Shown: piece by piece, positions 11,001-26,000 of the stretch
How the letters are laid out: each line of letters starts with the position of its first letter
How positions within the stretch are numbered: position 1 is the first letter of the stretch
Origin: Prunella strophiata
Taxonomy: Eukaryota > Chordata > Aves > Passeriformes > Prunellidae
Assembly: GCA_036583965.1 (NCBI GenBank)
Contig: JAZBQD010000030.1
Location: 55,987,551 to 56,051,550 of the forward strand
Length of the DNA stretch: 64,000 bases
Direction: 5' to 3'
Translations under genes and position numbers: made by a program
The notes under the pieces: model-generated
What the model saw: only the letters and a program-made list of their open reading frames with translations
What the model was told of the DNA's origin: nothing
The model's database searches: none

Positions 11001-14000
11001 GCTGCCCTGGAGCAGGAGTTGAAAATAAGAAGTTTCATGAAGCTCTTTTTTATTGGTGGTTTGGATAACTAGGTGGTCTCCATTAATTTCACAGTAGAGA
11101 GACAGGTTTGTCTTTGCACTCTAGTCAAGTTCTCTATTTTGTAACTTTGCCTGAAAGGAAGAGATTCCTTCCACTGACCTATGTTGCTTTCCTTACTTGG
11201 TAGGTTACTTTTTGTACATCTCCAAGCTCATCACTGCTGAATTTGATTGAATGTCTAATCTTTCTTTTTCATACTCTTGCCCCACCCCAGGCAACCAGTA
11301 TCAATTTGAGGTTTTTCATGTGTATGGATAACCTCACATTCTATTGGTGTTGCAGAGTACAACACAGAGCTGCAGATATCTTTTTAGATAAGTTGGTGAA
11401 TACCAGGGTCCTCTTTGCTAATTCAGAATCCCTGAAATACAGTACATTTTCCTGTGTTGAATTGCTTCATTTCTACCTGATTGAATTTAATTTGCTGTTG
11501 TTTTGCTGCTTACTCAGTTGAAGAGTTTCTGAAGCTTCCTAGTACTTCCTGATAATTCTCTTATCTGGAGATACTTTCTGCTGTGCTTCCTTTATCTCAT
11601 TACAAAATTCTGTAGCCTGCTGTGAGATGAGGAGTCTCCTGGAGGCTTTTGTAAAATTACAGACTTAGTTGATTCTCTTTCATATATTGCCTCATTTACT
11701 GGCAAGTTTGTGTCGGTAGCAGAATTTACCTTTGTGGAAAGTTTCATGGATCCCAGGTGAAAATAATTGTGAGCATAGGCATTTTGGCAACGCAGTTAAC
11801 TTCCAGTTAAAGGCAGCTAATGCAAAATGAACAAAGCACAGAGAGGAAATGTGCAACATACGCTAAGCAGGTGATGAAGAGAGACTTCAGCTGTTGCTGC
11901 CTCTGGAAGAACTGCTGTGGTGGGGAATTCTTTGCTGGCAAAGCTGGTTTCTTTGCCACACAAGTGGGCAGAAGTACATGAATACACATTTCTGTTCTTT
12001 GCTAATGTAAGGGCTGTTTTAAATCTCAATCTGGAATGCTGACAAGAATGAGCTTCCTACTTGTGCTCATCACTGGTAGGACTGTCAGACCCAGGGTACC
12101 ACAGCAACCTTCCCATTACCCACCTACAAGGATATCAAAGTAGGACTTAATGTGATGAGCTATGGAATATATAGTGTTTCTTTATTTTATGAAGTAACAT
12201 TAGAAAGCAATGCTCCTTTTGTTCAATCATGTGATGCATGCAGATTTTTGCAGTTCCTGTTGCCTTAGTTGAAGAACAAGTGTAATGTGGTACTCTTCAG
12301 TATGCTATGTAGATTTAGGACAACTATTCTCGAATTTTGTTGGTTTTTTTTTTTTTTTTTTCTGTGACCAGTGAGTGAATTTAGTGAAGCTGGAATGTGG
12401 CAACCTCTTAAAGAAACTTCTTACTTTTCTTGTATTCTAGGAGTTAGTAGATTTTAGTCAGTAAAGACCCAGGAAGGTTTTCTCAACTACAGTTTTTAAT
12501 AGAAACAAGTTATTTGGGAGGATAATGCAATTTTATTTGCCTCAAATTATAAAATGTGCCAGGATGCAGGGAAATAGTGTGATCTTCTATAAAAATAGGG
12601 AAGTTAACTCTGGGCTTTTCTTTTTAGTTTTGTATTGCATAGCAATCTAGTCATAGGCCATGGTTAAAAAGAGAATTGCTCACCTGCTGATGAGGGAGGC
12701 TGAATCAGTGGAGACTTGCTTAGACTGCAGAGTTTGGAAGTCTTTTTAGGTTGAGGTGCTAGGTTTTGAAAATACTGATTAATTTAGGTTTCAGGGGAGC
12801 TCTGGAATTGATACAATTCTGTGCTATGATTGAAAGTACTACTAATTTTGAACTTGCATATGTTTGCTTGGGGCTCTTTACTATTGTTTTCCAAGTATCT
12901 CCAAGACTGAAGATTCCAGAGTCTCTTTGGGCAGCCTGCTTCAGAGTTTGCCCATTCTTTTGGTAAAAAATTTAGATAACTCTTAAGATGTCTGGTCAGA
13001 TGGCAGAAGAAAAGTGGCGATGAAATGGCTTGGGGAGTGGGGTAGCAATTTTATGACCTAAGGTGCACCTCAAAATAGATGTACATTTTATATTTGGAGG
13101 ATTGGGGTACATTGTATAGCTGCAGTGGAGTCAGACTTGGTCTTAGATGTGTGTCTGCTGGGAACTTTTGTTGAGCTTCATGTCTTTTGCCTCATAGTTA
13201 ACAATGTGAATTTGCTTGTAAAATGAGAAAAAGTTCAGCTATTCGTAGTAGTTGGTCAGTATTGTTGATACTTTTTTTACTTTCTTCATGGTGAAAGATT
13301 TTTTGGGAATGTTGTTGAAATAAGGTGATTGCTCTGTTGTTACCTTATCATCTTTTTAGCTATTTTCCAGTGAACTAATTTCTGTCTGGGAGGCTTGCTT
13401 CTAGGAGAGGATACTTCGTGTTTATCAAAAGTTGTACGACTTTGGGTTGTCTACACAACAGATCATCTCTCCTGACATTTCTCTGGAGAGGAATCGTGTG
13501 ACTGTTTGAGAAAGTAATTTAAAGAAAAGTGGAACAATGTGTAAAACTGTACTTCTTGCTTTCTAAACAGCTACATAGGAGTTGAACAGATTGGAAAGCA
13601 ATAGCATATTTGTGTCAGTTACACAAAATCTAGTCTCTTACAGATTAATTAGAATTTAATGAACTATAACACATATGTAGTTGTACAAAAAGACTTAAAG
13701 CCTTAAGTGGAATGACAGAGCTTACAAGAAAGTTATAGGAATTAACACCTTTTTTAGTAAATTGATACAAGTTTGGGATGGATTTGTTCCAGTTGGCAAC
13801 TGAGAGAACTTTTTCCTCATGTAATACATGTAATGCTTGAAAGAGTTTTAATATTACTGTGTTTGATCTCTTCTAGATGTAGATGATACCTTTACTATTT
13901 GGATTAAAAGATGTGAAGAAACACTGAATGGTAAGAAAAAACACATTTACATAGTGAGGGATTTGATATGCCCTGTGCTTGGAAGCTGTTTAATGTTTTT

Positions 14001-17000
14001 CAAAGATTCACTGCTTTCCTCTTATTTAGAATAAAATAATTGGTTCTAAAAGAAAAATCTTTTTTAGAAGTCATATTTTTCTGTCTCTTGTTTCTCTTGG
14101 AGTAGACACCCTTAGCACTTGTATGCTTCATTCAGATTTACAGGGAGATTTATATTTGGTTTTTAGTGTAATAATTTGCTGTGCCAGGAGAGTACCTATT
14201 TAAAGATCAGACAATCATAATTAATTTAAACTTATTTTCATACACAACTGTGAACTAGTTTTAACTGTAGAAGTGTGTGTCAGCTTGCTATCTAAAGCCT
14301 ACATCAAAATAAGTTTTCAAGTCTTGCAGAAGATAAAGTTGGAAAGAGGTAGAAATTTGGAGATTTCGCTCCTTGATTCCATGTGGAAAGTACCGTAGAT
14401 GCTAATGGCTGTTCTGGTGACCTACCCATGGTAGTCACTGAGTGTAAGCATGGTTTCCTTTCATACCTTCCTACAGGCAGACAGCCCTGACAGTTAACTC
14501 ATCCACAGAGCTTAGGCTGCCTGGGGATTTTGATGAGAGTAGAGCAGAATAACTTGTGTAGTTTTTTCCTCCACCTGTTGTGACTTTTCCCTCCTCTCTG
14601 TGCTGCACACTGGAGAATGGGACAGTAGAACAAGTTTGTGTCAATGTGTTGACTAAAAACCATATAGAGGAGGACCCTTTTGTGTTGTATAGGGATGAGC
14701 AGATTTCTGTTTTGTGAGACATTTTTTGCTAGGTTTAATTTTATTTGGAGGAATTAGGTAAGTGATTGGCATGCATGGTCTTTTTTGCAAAGAGTTACTT
14801 TAAATGACAGTTTCTTCTGAAAGAGGTTACAGTACACTTTCATCTTTAATGTTGTATTTATATTTTGCAGTGTTTTGTTTTATCCTGAATATTCACTGTC
14901 TTGTCTTTCTTGAACCATTTTCTTAATTCTCTGATACACCAGCAAAAAAACAAAGCAAACAAATCAATAAAGGCAATAACAAAGCAATAACTCTGATTTC
15001 TTCATTGCAGCTTAATATTTTTTTCTCTTTTTGCCAGTGTTCGTTATAAAGAAACAAAGGGAAAGTTTATTTCTTTTAAAACATATTTAATCTGAAATAT
15101 TTTATAAAAAAATAGTTATAAGAGGGGAGGATACTGAGCTATAGTTTAGATACAAGTGCTACAGTATATTTAGGGTGATGTGAGTGTATTTCTCTGCCAA
15201 ATTTCCATCTCATTCCCCAGTGGGGTTTCCCTAGCATGAGATAAAAATGTGATGAGAGCTTTGTGCTGTTCCTGGGGATGGATGGATGATAAACCTAGTG
15301 CAGACTCCCACACAGTGATTTTTTTTTTTTTACCTGTTGTTTCCTGTGATGTTGTTTTCATTAAAAAAGGCCTGTATCCATTTCAGGTAAGCAAGGGAAT
15401 GTAATGGAAAGTTTGTTGATTCAGTTAATCACAACATGCTTTATATTAGAGTTGTTGGTTTGCACAAGTCGCTGGTTGAAGTCTGATTAAAAAGTAGAGT
15501 GTCATAAAAGCAAAATACTAGAGGTAGAGCTGATGTGTTTCTGTCTCCTCTGCTGTTGAGATGGAGTGAATGCAGGATGTCTGGAGGAACTGAAGCAGCT
15601 AGGGTAAGATTGTGCCTTGTAAGTTCAGTATGTCTTTTTCTGAAAATGCAATTTCTTTTATTTTCCAGCATCACAGTCTGATTCGGTAAGATATTTTTCT
15701 TAATACGTTTATTATTTTGACTTTTCTGTTATGCTAGAGTATATTTTCTGCTTCAGTGGCTTCACTTCCAAACTTTAAAAAGAATCTTTTGTAACGCATG
15801 CAATTCTGAAGTATTTAACTTTTCTTCTAAACATGAGTGCTTTTGAGACCAAGGCTGCAAAATTTGAGCCTTGGAAACTCTTAGGAATGGTTAACAAATC
15901 TGGCAATTACTGTGCATTCATTGAGGTAAAATTTAACTTTCTGGCTTGCAGTCTGCAGCCTAATTTACAAATTAACCAGTTGTGGTTAATTGTGTTGTCA
16001 CTACTAACTTGATTTGGACTGTTAGAAAGTAACTTTTTTTTTTCCAGAAGCTTGCAAGAGGTTTGTGTAGGCGTTTTTTCTGTTACAACCTGCTCAACTT
16101 TCAATTGTCTTTTTTTAATTGGAAGTCTTCATAAGAAATGTTGAAATTGACCTCTCCTTCTGGTTTTTTTCTTCTTGGGACAAAAAAAAAAAAACGGGGG
16201 GGGGGGGCTTTGCATTGGATATTCTGCTACCTCTTTAATAGTTAACCTAAATTTTTTACATTTTGAGAATAGGGTAGAGGAGAAATGTGTACAGGAAGCA
16301 TGGTGGTAGTATGTAAAGACAAATCTTAGATTTAGAAGGGTTTTATGTTTAAAAGTTGAACCTTGAGTTCTCAGACCTATTTCAGGTTTCCTTTATGATG
16401 TATATATTAGCAGTATAGTCACTGGATGTTTTCCAGATATACATCTTATCCAGGAAGAAATGATTTTAAGTTGAACTTAATTGCTATTTATAAAATCTAT
16501 TCAAGTTGCAGACTAACGCATTTAACGTAAATTGAAACTTTTTAATTTGTAATCTGCCGTAAATGATTAAACAGTGGAGAACTTCACCTGTAAGTTAATG
16601 TTCACACATAAATCAGGGAAGGGGAGCAGTTGGAATCAAGAAAAGGGGAGCAATCGGTGGAAATTATTTGTGCCTTGAAAAGTGCTTCATGGTATATTTT
16701 CACTTACATTGATGTAACTTTCTTTCCAATTGAATGTGCTTCAACTAGAATATGCAGCAGCAGCCTCTGCCACCAAAGATCAAGTAAGTTGACTTCAGCT
16801 TTACTGTGAAATTTAAAGTAATTGGCATATTTGCACTTTGGCTTGGGGATTGGAGAAGCAGGATAATGACTGTAGGAGGTTTTTTTGGGGTAACTTCAGA
16901 AATGTGGCAGTCCAAATGAAGTGTTACTCAGTGCTATCACTTTTGTTCAGACTAAATGGTACTTTCAGGAGGTTAAACCTAACCAGGAGAGAAGGGAATA

Positions 17001-20000
17001 GCATCAGAATTCTGGCTTCTGTTTTCTTATTCTCATGCTGAGCTTAATTCAAAGCCTGTTCCATTGTGCCTGGTATAGGTAATGTTATTGAGCTATATTA
17101 AAGATTCTGAACTAAGAAGTGAATGGTTTAGGAAAGTGATCCAATTTTATATGCTGTGTGATAAAAAAAAAATATTGTTCCTTCTTTTTTTCTTTTTTCA
17201 AGATATGACTGGTACCAAACAGAATCTCAAGTAATTGTGACCATAATGATCAAGAATGCACAGAAGGATGATGTCAGTGTGCAGTTTTTGGAGAGAAAGG
17301 TGATTTGTATTGGTTATTGATACTCATCCCTAAATTCCCTGAGATGCAGTACTCAAGCCAGTGAAGGTGACGTGCTGCAGTAGCATGAAAATAATGGGGA
17401 GGGAGCTGTTCTGCCTGAGCTTCTCTTCTGTACAGTTGTGCTGCGCACGAGTGTATGCCCAGGCAGGTGATTTGGGATTGGTTGCCACAGCAGTGCCCAT
17501 AGAACTTAAACACAAGCAGTATGAGGTGTGCATTCTGCAAGGGAACATCTGGGTTTCAGCTGCATGTGTGGAGGGGTGAGGGAAGAACTGATCTGGATTT
17601 AAATGTTAGACTATACACGCATCTGGAGCAGGACTGGGCAGAAACAAGGTATTCTCCAAATAGGTAGGAATTAGTAATGTTTTGCTTCAGGACAGTTAGA
17701 GAAATAGATGTTGGTGGGTGGATTTTTCTTCCATTTGACACCACTAAAATCGTGGCAGCAAAATATATTTTTTAAGGAAGTACAGTAATCCCTTTAGTGA
17801 AGTACCATATGTTGTACCACTGAATCTCATGTTTAAATTAGCTGGCAATATCGAAGAGTTGGGTTCTTATTCTCAACTAACTTGATACTTCATTAAATAC
17901 CAGAAGTATTTTGTTACTGTTATCTGTTTTAGGTTTTTAAAATAGTCTGAGCACTTGTTCTGTAGCTTGCTTGTATTAGAAGAGAAGCTGCAGATTGTTT
18001 TCATGTTCCATTATTAATATGTTGATACTCCATTTGTTGTATAATTCCTTCCCTGAAGACTTAAGATCCAGCTGACAAGATAGTAGGGTTTTTGAGTACA
18101 TGTAGCAAGGACTGAAATCTTCTGTTCATTTTCTAATGTATCTTAGAAACATCTTGTCCAATAATGCAGTAGTGTAATGGCATGGTCTGAAATGATACAA
18201 ATTTAATCACTTAATCTCTGTGTGAAATGACTGTCCTTTATTTGAAAATGGAGCTGCTGTCAAAGATGACCAGAGATGTGTTTTCAACTTTTAATAGATG
18301 AATGCATCAGTGAGACTTCCATCAGGTGAAGACTTCAACTTAAAGCTTGATCTTCTTCATTCTATAGTGCCAGAGCAAAGTACATTTAAAGTGCTTTCAA
18401 CAAAGGTAAGCTTCTTAAAGTGTAAATCGTTTCTTTGACTGTTGCAATCCTGAAAATGTTTCTGTTCTATTGTCTTGTCTCTCTGCAACAGTCATAATAT
18501 CTTGCTTTTCATATAGAAATGCTATTTTTTTTCTTCAAGGTGTCTTTCAGCTGGTGGGAGACTTTTTCATTTGCACTTCAATAAGCACCATCATATTACT
18601 ATTTCTGATATTTGCACAAGTTTAAAGAGTTATGTTGACGATTCTTTCACTTGTTGCTAGAGAAAGAAGACTATAATCTTCACTATTAAAATTCAGGTAT
18701 TAGGAAAGCATGAACACCCTTTTACAAAACTTTCAGGAGCCAGTCTTGCCTGGTGAAGCATTGTTATCTTTGTGTGCCCAAGAAATAAAAGTCAGACTTG
18801 GAAGATTTCAATGAAATTGTTCTCTACCCTTTCATAGCTTCTTGCTGGTGAAGGTTAGCCATGTGGTTAACTGTCCGTGGCTTTTCAAGAGAGAGTGTTC
18901 CATGCTGTTCCTGGAAATAGTACATGCCTGGAGACACTTGAAAATGGCATGGTGTGAGAGAATGCTTCCATCTCAGTGTTTTTCTTCTTTTGTATTACAA
19001 GTATAGGAAAATAACAGTGGTCTGGCATAGCATTTCTTGTTGGCATAATGGGTAGACAGATATAAGCTTTGTCCAAGACAGAGCCAAGCCTAAATCCCCA
19101 ATGCTGGAATATGATGTTGATTCTTCTCTTGTATTTCAGCAGTGGTTCTGCAGACCTTATGGGAATTCTCTTGTATGCTCATGTTCCATTTTACCTGTTC
19201 TATTCTCAGAAAAGTACCTGTAATAATTCCATCATGTCATGGAAGAGGGACTTCAGGATGGCATGAGAGGATTGCCACAGAAAGTTTGTCTTGTTTTTCC
19301 ACTCCTTGTACAGAGAAACCTGGGCAGGTTGTGTGATTGAGCACTTTACTTGTCCCCCTCACAGTGTAGGAGCTTACATGGCTCAAAGTATGTAGAAATT
19401 CTGGTAATCCATTAGTATTTGTATAAATTTGAGTAGAATGAGGACAGACCTTGTCAGGAACAGTAGCTGTGAGGTCCTGTTTTGTTTATGTTTTGACCTA
19501 GCTTATGTTGCACTTTTAATTTTGTTTTGAAGTTTACCATTACTTTCTTAGGAAGCATCTATGTGACCTGAGTACTGTGAAATTCACTTGACTTTCTTTT
19601 CCACACTGCCATGCCTAGCCTGGGCTTATCTCTGAAATAATCTCTAGTAATCTGCTGCCTAGTTCACTTTGAGGTTCCAAAACTGGTGTGGAAGGCTGAG
19701 TTACATTCAGGCAGTGTCTGAACTGTAAATATTTTGCATTTATTTTCAAATGTTATTGTTCCTAAATGCTTGTGAGAGACTATTTTTGAAACAGAGGGGG
19801 TAAGAGGTAACACAGAAGGTGTTCTGACTGCAAAAGTCAGGGTTTCAGCATGTCCTTACTTTTGTAGAAAGGAGTAGCATAAAGCTGCCTGCGAGGGCAT
19901 AGTGAAGGAATACAGTTTAAACCATACCCCAGCTGATTCTTGTTCTGACCACCAGATGGAGTCTGGAAGAAGAAAATATTAAAAGCATCTCGATGTTAAG

Positions 20001-23000
20001 TATGCAAAGACTTCTTTACCAGTTTAGAATATTTTTCTTAGAAGAATATTAAGCGCTTTAAGGGAATGATGCAGCCTTAGTGTTTGATTACCAGAAATTC
20101 AGTTTTCTTTTCTTAGCTTTGTGTATATACTTGACTTTTATGAGCAGCATGGCAAATAGGCAGATAGTACTTTGAGTAAATTAATCTTACTGATTAAAAC
20201 TTCTCAAACCATTCACATATTATTTTGTACTATTTGCATGAAGTCCTTTTATAAGGATTTGGAGAGAAAGACATAGTCTCATTAATAAGTTCAATTACAT
20301 GAATTTGTTACTATGCACTCCTAAAGAAGTTGAGTTTTTGTGGGATAGAAACAGATCTCTTCCTGCAGATTATTAATTTCAGGTGAGAATAACTTGATTT
20401 GTTCACACTGCTTTATTTTGTGCTGCTGCTTTGAATGTGTGAGCCACGTTGCTACTAGTATCACATAGTCATCACTGGGCAGCAAAAACTCTTCCCTTTC
20501 TTTTTCATTTATATGAGCAAATATATGAGGAAACAGTGGAACATACGGGCAGGCTGTGTGGTGAATAGTTTGGGTCCATGAACTTTGTACAAGTAAAAAA
20601 TTTAAGGGATAGAGAATGAAACAGCAGAACTGGCAGAGAGTAGAACAATCCTGTGTATTTTGGAGGTAAGAGGAGATGTGGAGGGTTTTCTCAATACTGC
20701 TTGAAATTCAGCATCACTTGACAAATGCAGAGGCATGAAGGTAAGAATGCAAATTCAGGAGGAGAAAACAGCCTTTACTGTATTTGTAGAACTACAAGTT
20801 CTAAAGTGACTGCAATAAGCAGACAGAACTCATAGACTCCTCAACTGGTTCTTTCAGCGAGTGTTGACAGTGGTGAAAAATACAATTGCTAACATAAGGA
20901 TTGTTTCTTTCCCAGCAAGGAAATTAAAATTATACCTTTGTATAAATCCATGCTGTGTCAAGCTCTGAAATACAAAGTCTGTTTGGAAAAAAACAGGACT
21001 GGTAAGTGTTACAGGGCATAGATAGATGTTTTGAGCTGTTCCAATAATTTCTGTGGGAGCAAAAATAAATTAGTGTTTGTCATCTGCAGACTTCGACTTC
21101 AAGCTGTGAACTAGAAGATGTGAAATATTTGATGCCAACTCAAGAACAGCATAATGTGTGGATGAAGTCCAGTTTTGAGATAAAAACTGTAAATTTGTCT
21201 TCATGCATGCTATAGTATTTTATATTCTCCAACTGTCAACAGTTTTACAGATGATACAGGCTGCCTTTAATAGTGACTGTATCTATTATTGCCATACTTT
21301 TTTTTTTTTTAATTTTTTTTACCTAATTAGAAAATTTACTTGCTGTTCAACAGATAACACCTACTGGGAAATTGAACTTTGAGTTGATAATGGTTCCTGC
21401 TCACATTTAGTGGCAAGTTACCTAGAATTGCCTCTTGTTGTTCAGCATTTAATTCTGAGGGCCTAAGGCCTCAGATTAATGTTTGTGTTAGAAAATGCTG
21501 AATACCACTGAATTGAGCCCCCCTCTTGCAGGTACTGCTATATCTGCATAGGATTTTGTACATTAGCAGCACAGTTGATATATCATAACTAGATCAATTG
21601 ATGTTATTGATTGTACTCCTCATCTGTCCGAGATGTCTGACTGTAGCAATCTGATCAAGCAAAAAGTAACAGCTACTCCTAAAAGCAGTGTAGAAATTTG
21701 AGATTTGTGTCTTACCAGTGGAAGCCGAAAACTGTGTTGCATTCAGCATTTCACAGGAGGAAGGCACTTTTCCCAGTGCTGCTTGTTTTTCTACTTCTTT
21801 CCAGAAGAGGGAGCCAAAATGTAAAGGCTGGACCAGGTTTGCTCTTTGCGAGTCACCTGGGTGCAGTTGTTCTGTGGCTCGGTGTGCATACTGTCATCAT
21901 GCTCCCTTCATAGAAGGAAAAAGGCATAAAAAATTTAAATGAGTGACTAAATATGTTTAAGAAAAAACTAGTCAGTCTGTATCTGTCCAGAAAATATGTC
22001 AGGAAAGTAGAAATGTACAAATAGTGTAAGGATTTCTACTGTTACTAAACATGCATAATCAGCCTCACTTTCTTTTCCCTCTTCTGCTCAGTCTATCAGT
22101 CAGTGTATTTGGGATTCCAGGGGAATATTCTGCAAACTTGTGTAACATGAGCAGTTTCTGTAGGTCTTCTGATGAGTTCTAGGTGGTGCTTGGGATTTTC
22201 TTCTCCTCAGACTTAGCAATCTTCACTCTCCTCTTCTGTGTGCTTTTATTGCTTGTGCTTATGACCTTGAAGGAAACTTGAAGTAGTGCTTTCTGGTTTT
22301 CCCCCTATCTACAGATAGACTGAGGACAATTACTGTGAGTTTTCAGTTTGTAGTGCTTCGGGCTTTCTGGAAGCAGTGACTTGCAGCAGTGTAGAGCCAT
22401 TTGAAAAAGTGGTAAAATGTGGTTTCTTTACCCCAGAACTGTCCTTTAATTAGAGATCAAAGTTGTGCTGCAGACTGGGGAGGTGTTAGAAAGCTTCAGC
22501 CTCTTTTACAGTTGACATTTGATGCTTAACAGAGATGTCTGAGGGAGAAGCACACTCTCAGCAGCTTCATGCCAAGAATATGGTTGTGTGCATCAGTGGA
22601 ATGTTGTTTTTTTCCTTGAACCAATATTTTGATTTGCAAATGCTGAAATACCCTGTGAAGCTAACTGGAACTGATGCCTGTTGCTGAATGTAAGGGAAAA
22701 GGCAAAGAATGGAACTGTTTCACACGCTCTTGGACTGTCATCAGAGTCTCTATTCAGAGGCAAATGTACACAAATAGATAAACAGAGGAACATATCTATT
22801 TTAACTGAAGTTGGGACTTACCACTGCAGTCCAGACCTTTAAAGATACTTTCCTGGTTAGGGTACTTGCATTAAATTGCTTGTAGGGACTTGAATGCTGA
22901 CTTGGCTGCTCTCAAATACTTGTTTTCACTGTAAGAGTTTCATGCAGATTGATATCTCCCATGTATATTCTTGAGCATTTTCTATAAATTGTGAACTAAT

Positions 23001-26000
23001 ATTTAAGATGAATGGATAATTTTCTGAAATTTCTCACATCTTTTAGGCAGGGCTAGTTGGAGCAGTTTCTTGGATAGACCACATAGAAACCTTCACTATG
23101 ATTGGCACAATATTTACTTATTTAACAATAAGTTTGATTTTATTCTTTTCCTTCTGTATGAATGAAGATGGATTTGAGACAGATTTAAACTTGGTAATAT
23201 TCTGAGAACTATTATATTATACATGCATATAAGTCAGTGCCCATGCTTTATATAAATGCATAAAAGAAAATGATGCATAAGGGAGTTTATCTGTCTTGAG
23301 AACTATTGGAATAATGATGGTTTACATGGAGAATAAAGTGACAAATAGCTTTAGAATACCAAAATGATCTCTGTTGCTAGCTTCTCCTCTAAAATTCAAA
23401 AATTTTGTGTTGGCTGTGTAATATCAGTCAGAGGAAATGTGAACCTTTTTCCCCCAGTTCCCCATACACTTCCCCCAGTACATAGCTGGCAAAGAAACCA
23501 AATAAATCCCTTCTGTTGCAGTATGCTCCCTATAGAATAAATTTCTTATTTATCATTTGTATGTGATAACACTGTAGAATTATTTTCATCTTAATATATT
23601 TTGTTCAAATATATATGGACCAAAAATCTTGGAATTTAGACTACAAGCAATATGTAAAAGGTCTTTGAATAATTAGGACACCAAAACTGTAGGCATATGT
23701 GCTCTTAGAGGCACACTTGAATAGTTCTCATATTTTCAGAAGACTGTTCTCTTTTATCCTATGAAATTCATGAGATGATCTCAGAAGGACAGCTCTAAAC
23801 ACTAAAATTCATGACTCAGAGAAGGCAGTCAGTAGTTCAATAAATAACAAAGTAGTTGATTAGAAACACTGAATTCCTGTTTTCAGGTGTTTGATACAGC
23901 AGAACACCAGAATTGAAAAGGATATTTTTGGTATGTCTTAAAATTAACGGCTGGACTGTTTAAGCTTTGCCAGTTCTGACCAGAGCTTGACAGAAATTTG
24001 CCAGTGGTAAATGAACTTGCCCTTACCATGGACTGTAAAATATAAAACACAGTAAAAATTAGGAAAAAAACCAAAAACCCTTGCAGTTTGTCAGTGTACA
24101 CCAGAATCTGCTTTTAAGGTGGAAGGTAAAAATTCTTCCCCTTTTAATGTATCTCAATTAGACTGACACTGCCAGTCCCAGAATGTAAGCTCAAGTGATA
24201 CCAAGCATTGGCGGTTTCAGCTTTTTAACAATAAGTATCTACCTAGAAAATAAATGTTGGCTAACTAGTGTTGATCTTCACCAAAGGGGAAGAATTTCTT
24301 AAAACTGGATTAAATGCTCTCTTATGCCAGGCATCCTAAAATAAGGTGGTGTTGTTTTATTTTTATGCTATCAATGAAATGGTTCAGAATAGGTTTAGAG
24401 AGGAACTGTGGTGTCTTATCTGATAGCTAGCACTTGGATTAAGCCCCAAACAAACATGTCCAAATCTCTGGTAGGCTTTAAAAAATTGATTACTTTTATG
24501 ACTAGAGAACTGAGTAAAAATTTACCTGTGTCCTTTCACTGTAGGTGGTGTTTCTTCTAGACAATAAATCCCTGATTTGACCCTGTTCTCAGAGGGGTAG
24601 GTTTCTCTTAAGATGGTATTTCAAGCAAGTGCATTAATTACTCTCAAAATTCTATATGTCTTTTCCTTTTTGCTTTGCTCTCTTTGAACCCAAAACACAA
24701 GGGACTTTAAAGAGAAAGTGTATTATATCTGCATTGGGATTTTTTCTAGATCTGGAGTACCATGTCCCATTGTAGGCTTACCAGTGCAAGAAAGGCACCG
24801 ATGTAGTGAAGCAAATCCTAGCAGAGGGCTGCCAAGATGGTCAGGTGGCTGCACGGCTTGAGCTACAAGGAGAAGCTGAGGAATTAGGCTTGTCCTTAGG
24901 TGGCATGCAGAGCATTTAATTTGCAGTTAAATTTTCCTGTCTTATATACTAAAGTTGGCAGGAGGCACGCAGGCATGCGTTTTATGAAATATAAATGTTG
25001 AATCAAAGTAGTTGGCAAAGCGTTGATGTATTTCTCTTGCCCAAGTGAATTTTTTTCAAAGGAGAGGAAAAAGCTAACAGTACTTTTTTGCTAGATATGA
25101 CACAAATGTCTGTGCTGATGTGCTACTTTCCTGTGTGATAGCTATCAGTATCTGTATTAAAACCTTCATTAAAATGCATTTATTGCCATTTGTGCACGTA
25201 ATTGGGACTCACGAAGTTGTTCCTTCTTAGATCAAATAGAGCTCTCAAGTTGAAGAAACATGCGCCTTCACAAGCAGAACTTTATAGCTTTATATTTTTG
25301 GAAAATGTGGTTGTATAATGGTATGAAGTTAATGATTTTCCTAGCTTTGCTCCTGCCTGCCACTTCGCCTAATGAGTAACTTCAATTGAAGTGGATGTAG
25401 TAGACAGAGTAGAAGTTTAATCATGTCAGAAATATATTCTGTCTCAGTTCTTCAGCTGTGTGCACTTCCAGCTTGGCAGGGTTGAAATGGTTTGGAGTTA
25501 AGAAATCTGCATCTTACACTGAGAATTAGTTTGTGTCATTGGCTTCTCCCTAGGGATGTTTATTGTGCCGTACTGGTTTAGGGACGGTTTCAGAGAGAAA
25601 AATGTAAGAGCTAGCAGATTAGGAAAGAAGAAGGGGGATTACTGGAGCAGCAAAACTAAAGTTCTTCCTTATTTTCTTCTTTTTATGCATGGGCAGAGTA
25701 CTGTGATGAATAGCCAATAGTCTTTATAAGGACTTGTTGAGGAAGATTGTATTCTGAGAAGAAAAAAGTCCATGTTTAGTAGTTCACATCAAGCATTAAA
25801 TTGCATTAGAGGTCATTTTTTTCTGTGGATGAAATAAGCTGTATTTGAGATACTGGGAGGTATTGGTGGAAAGCCTGATGTGTAGGGCCAAGAGGAGTTA
25901 GTGAAAGAAGAAATAAACAGAGAAATTGACGAGATATAGGGGAGAGCAGTTTCAGTATCAAGCATCTGCTTTCCACACCCCCCCCCCAAACATTTTGGGT

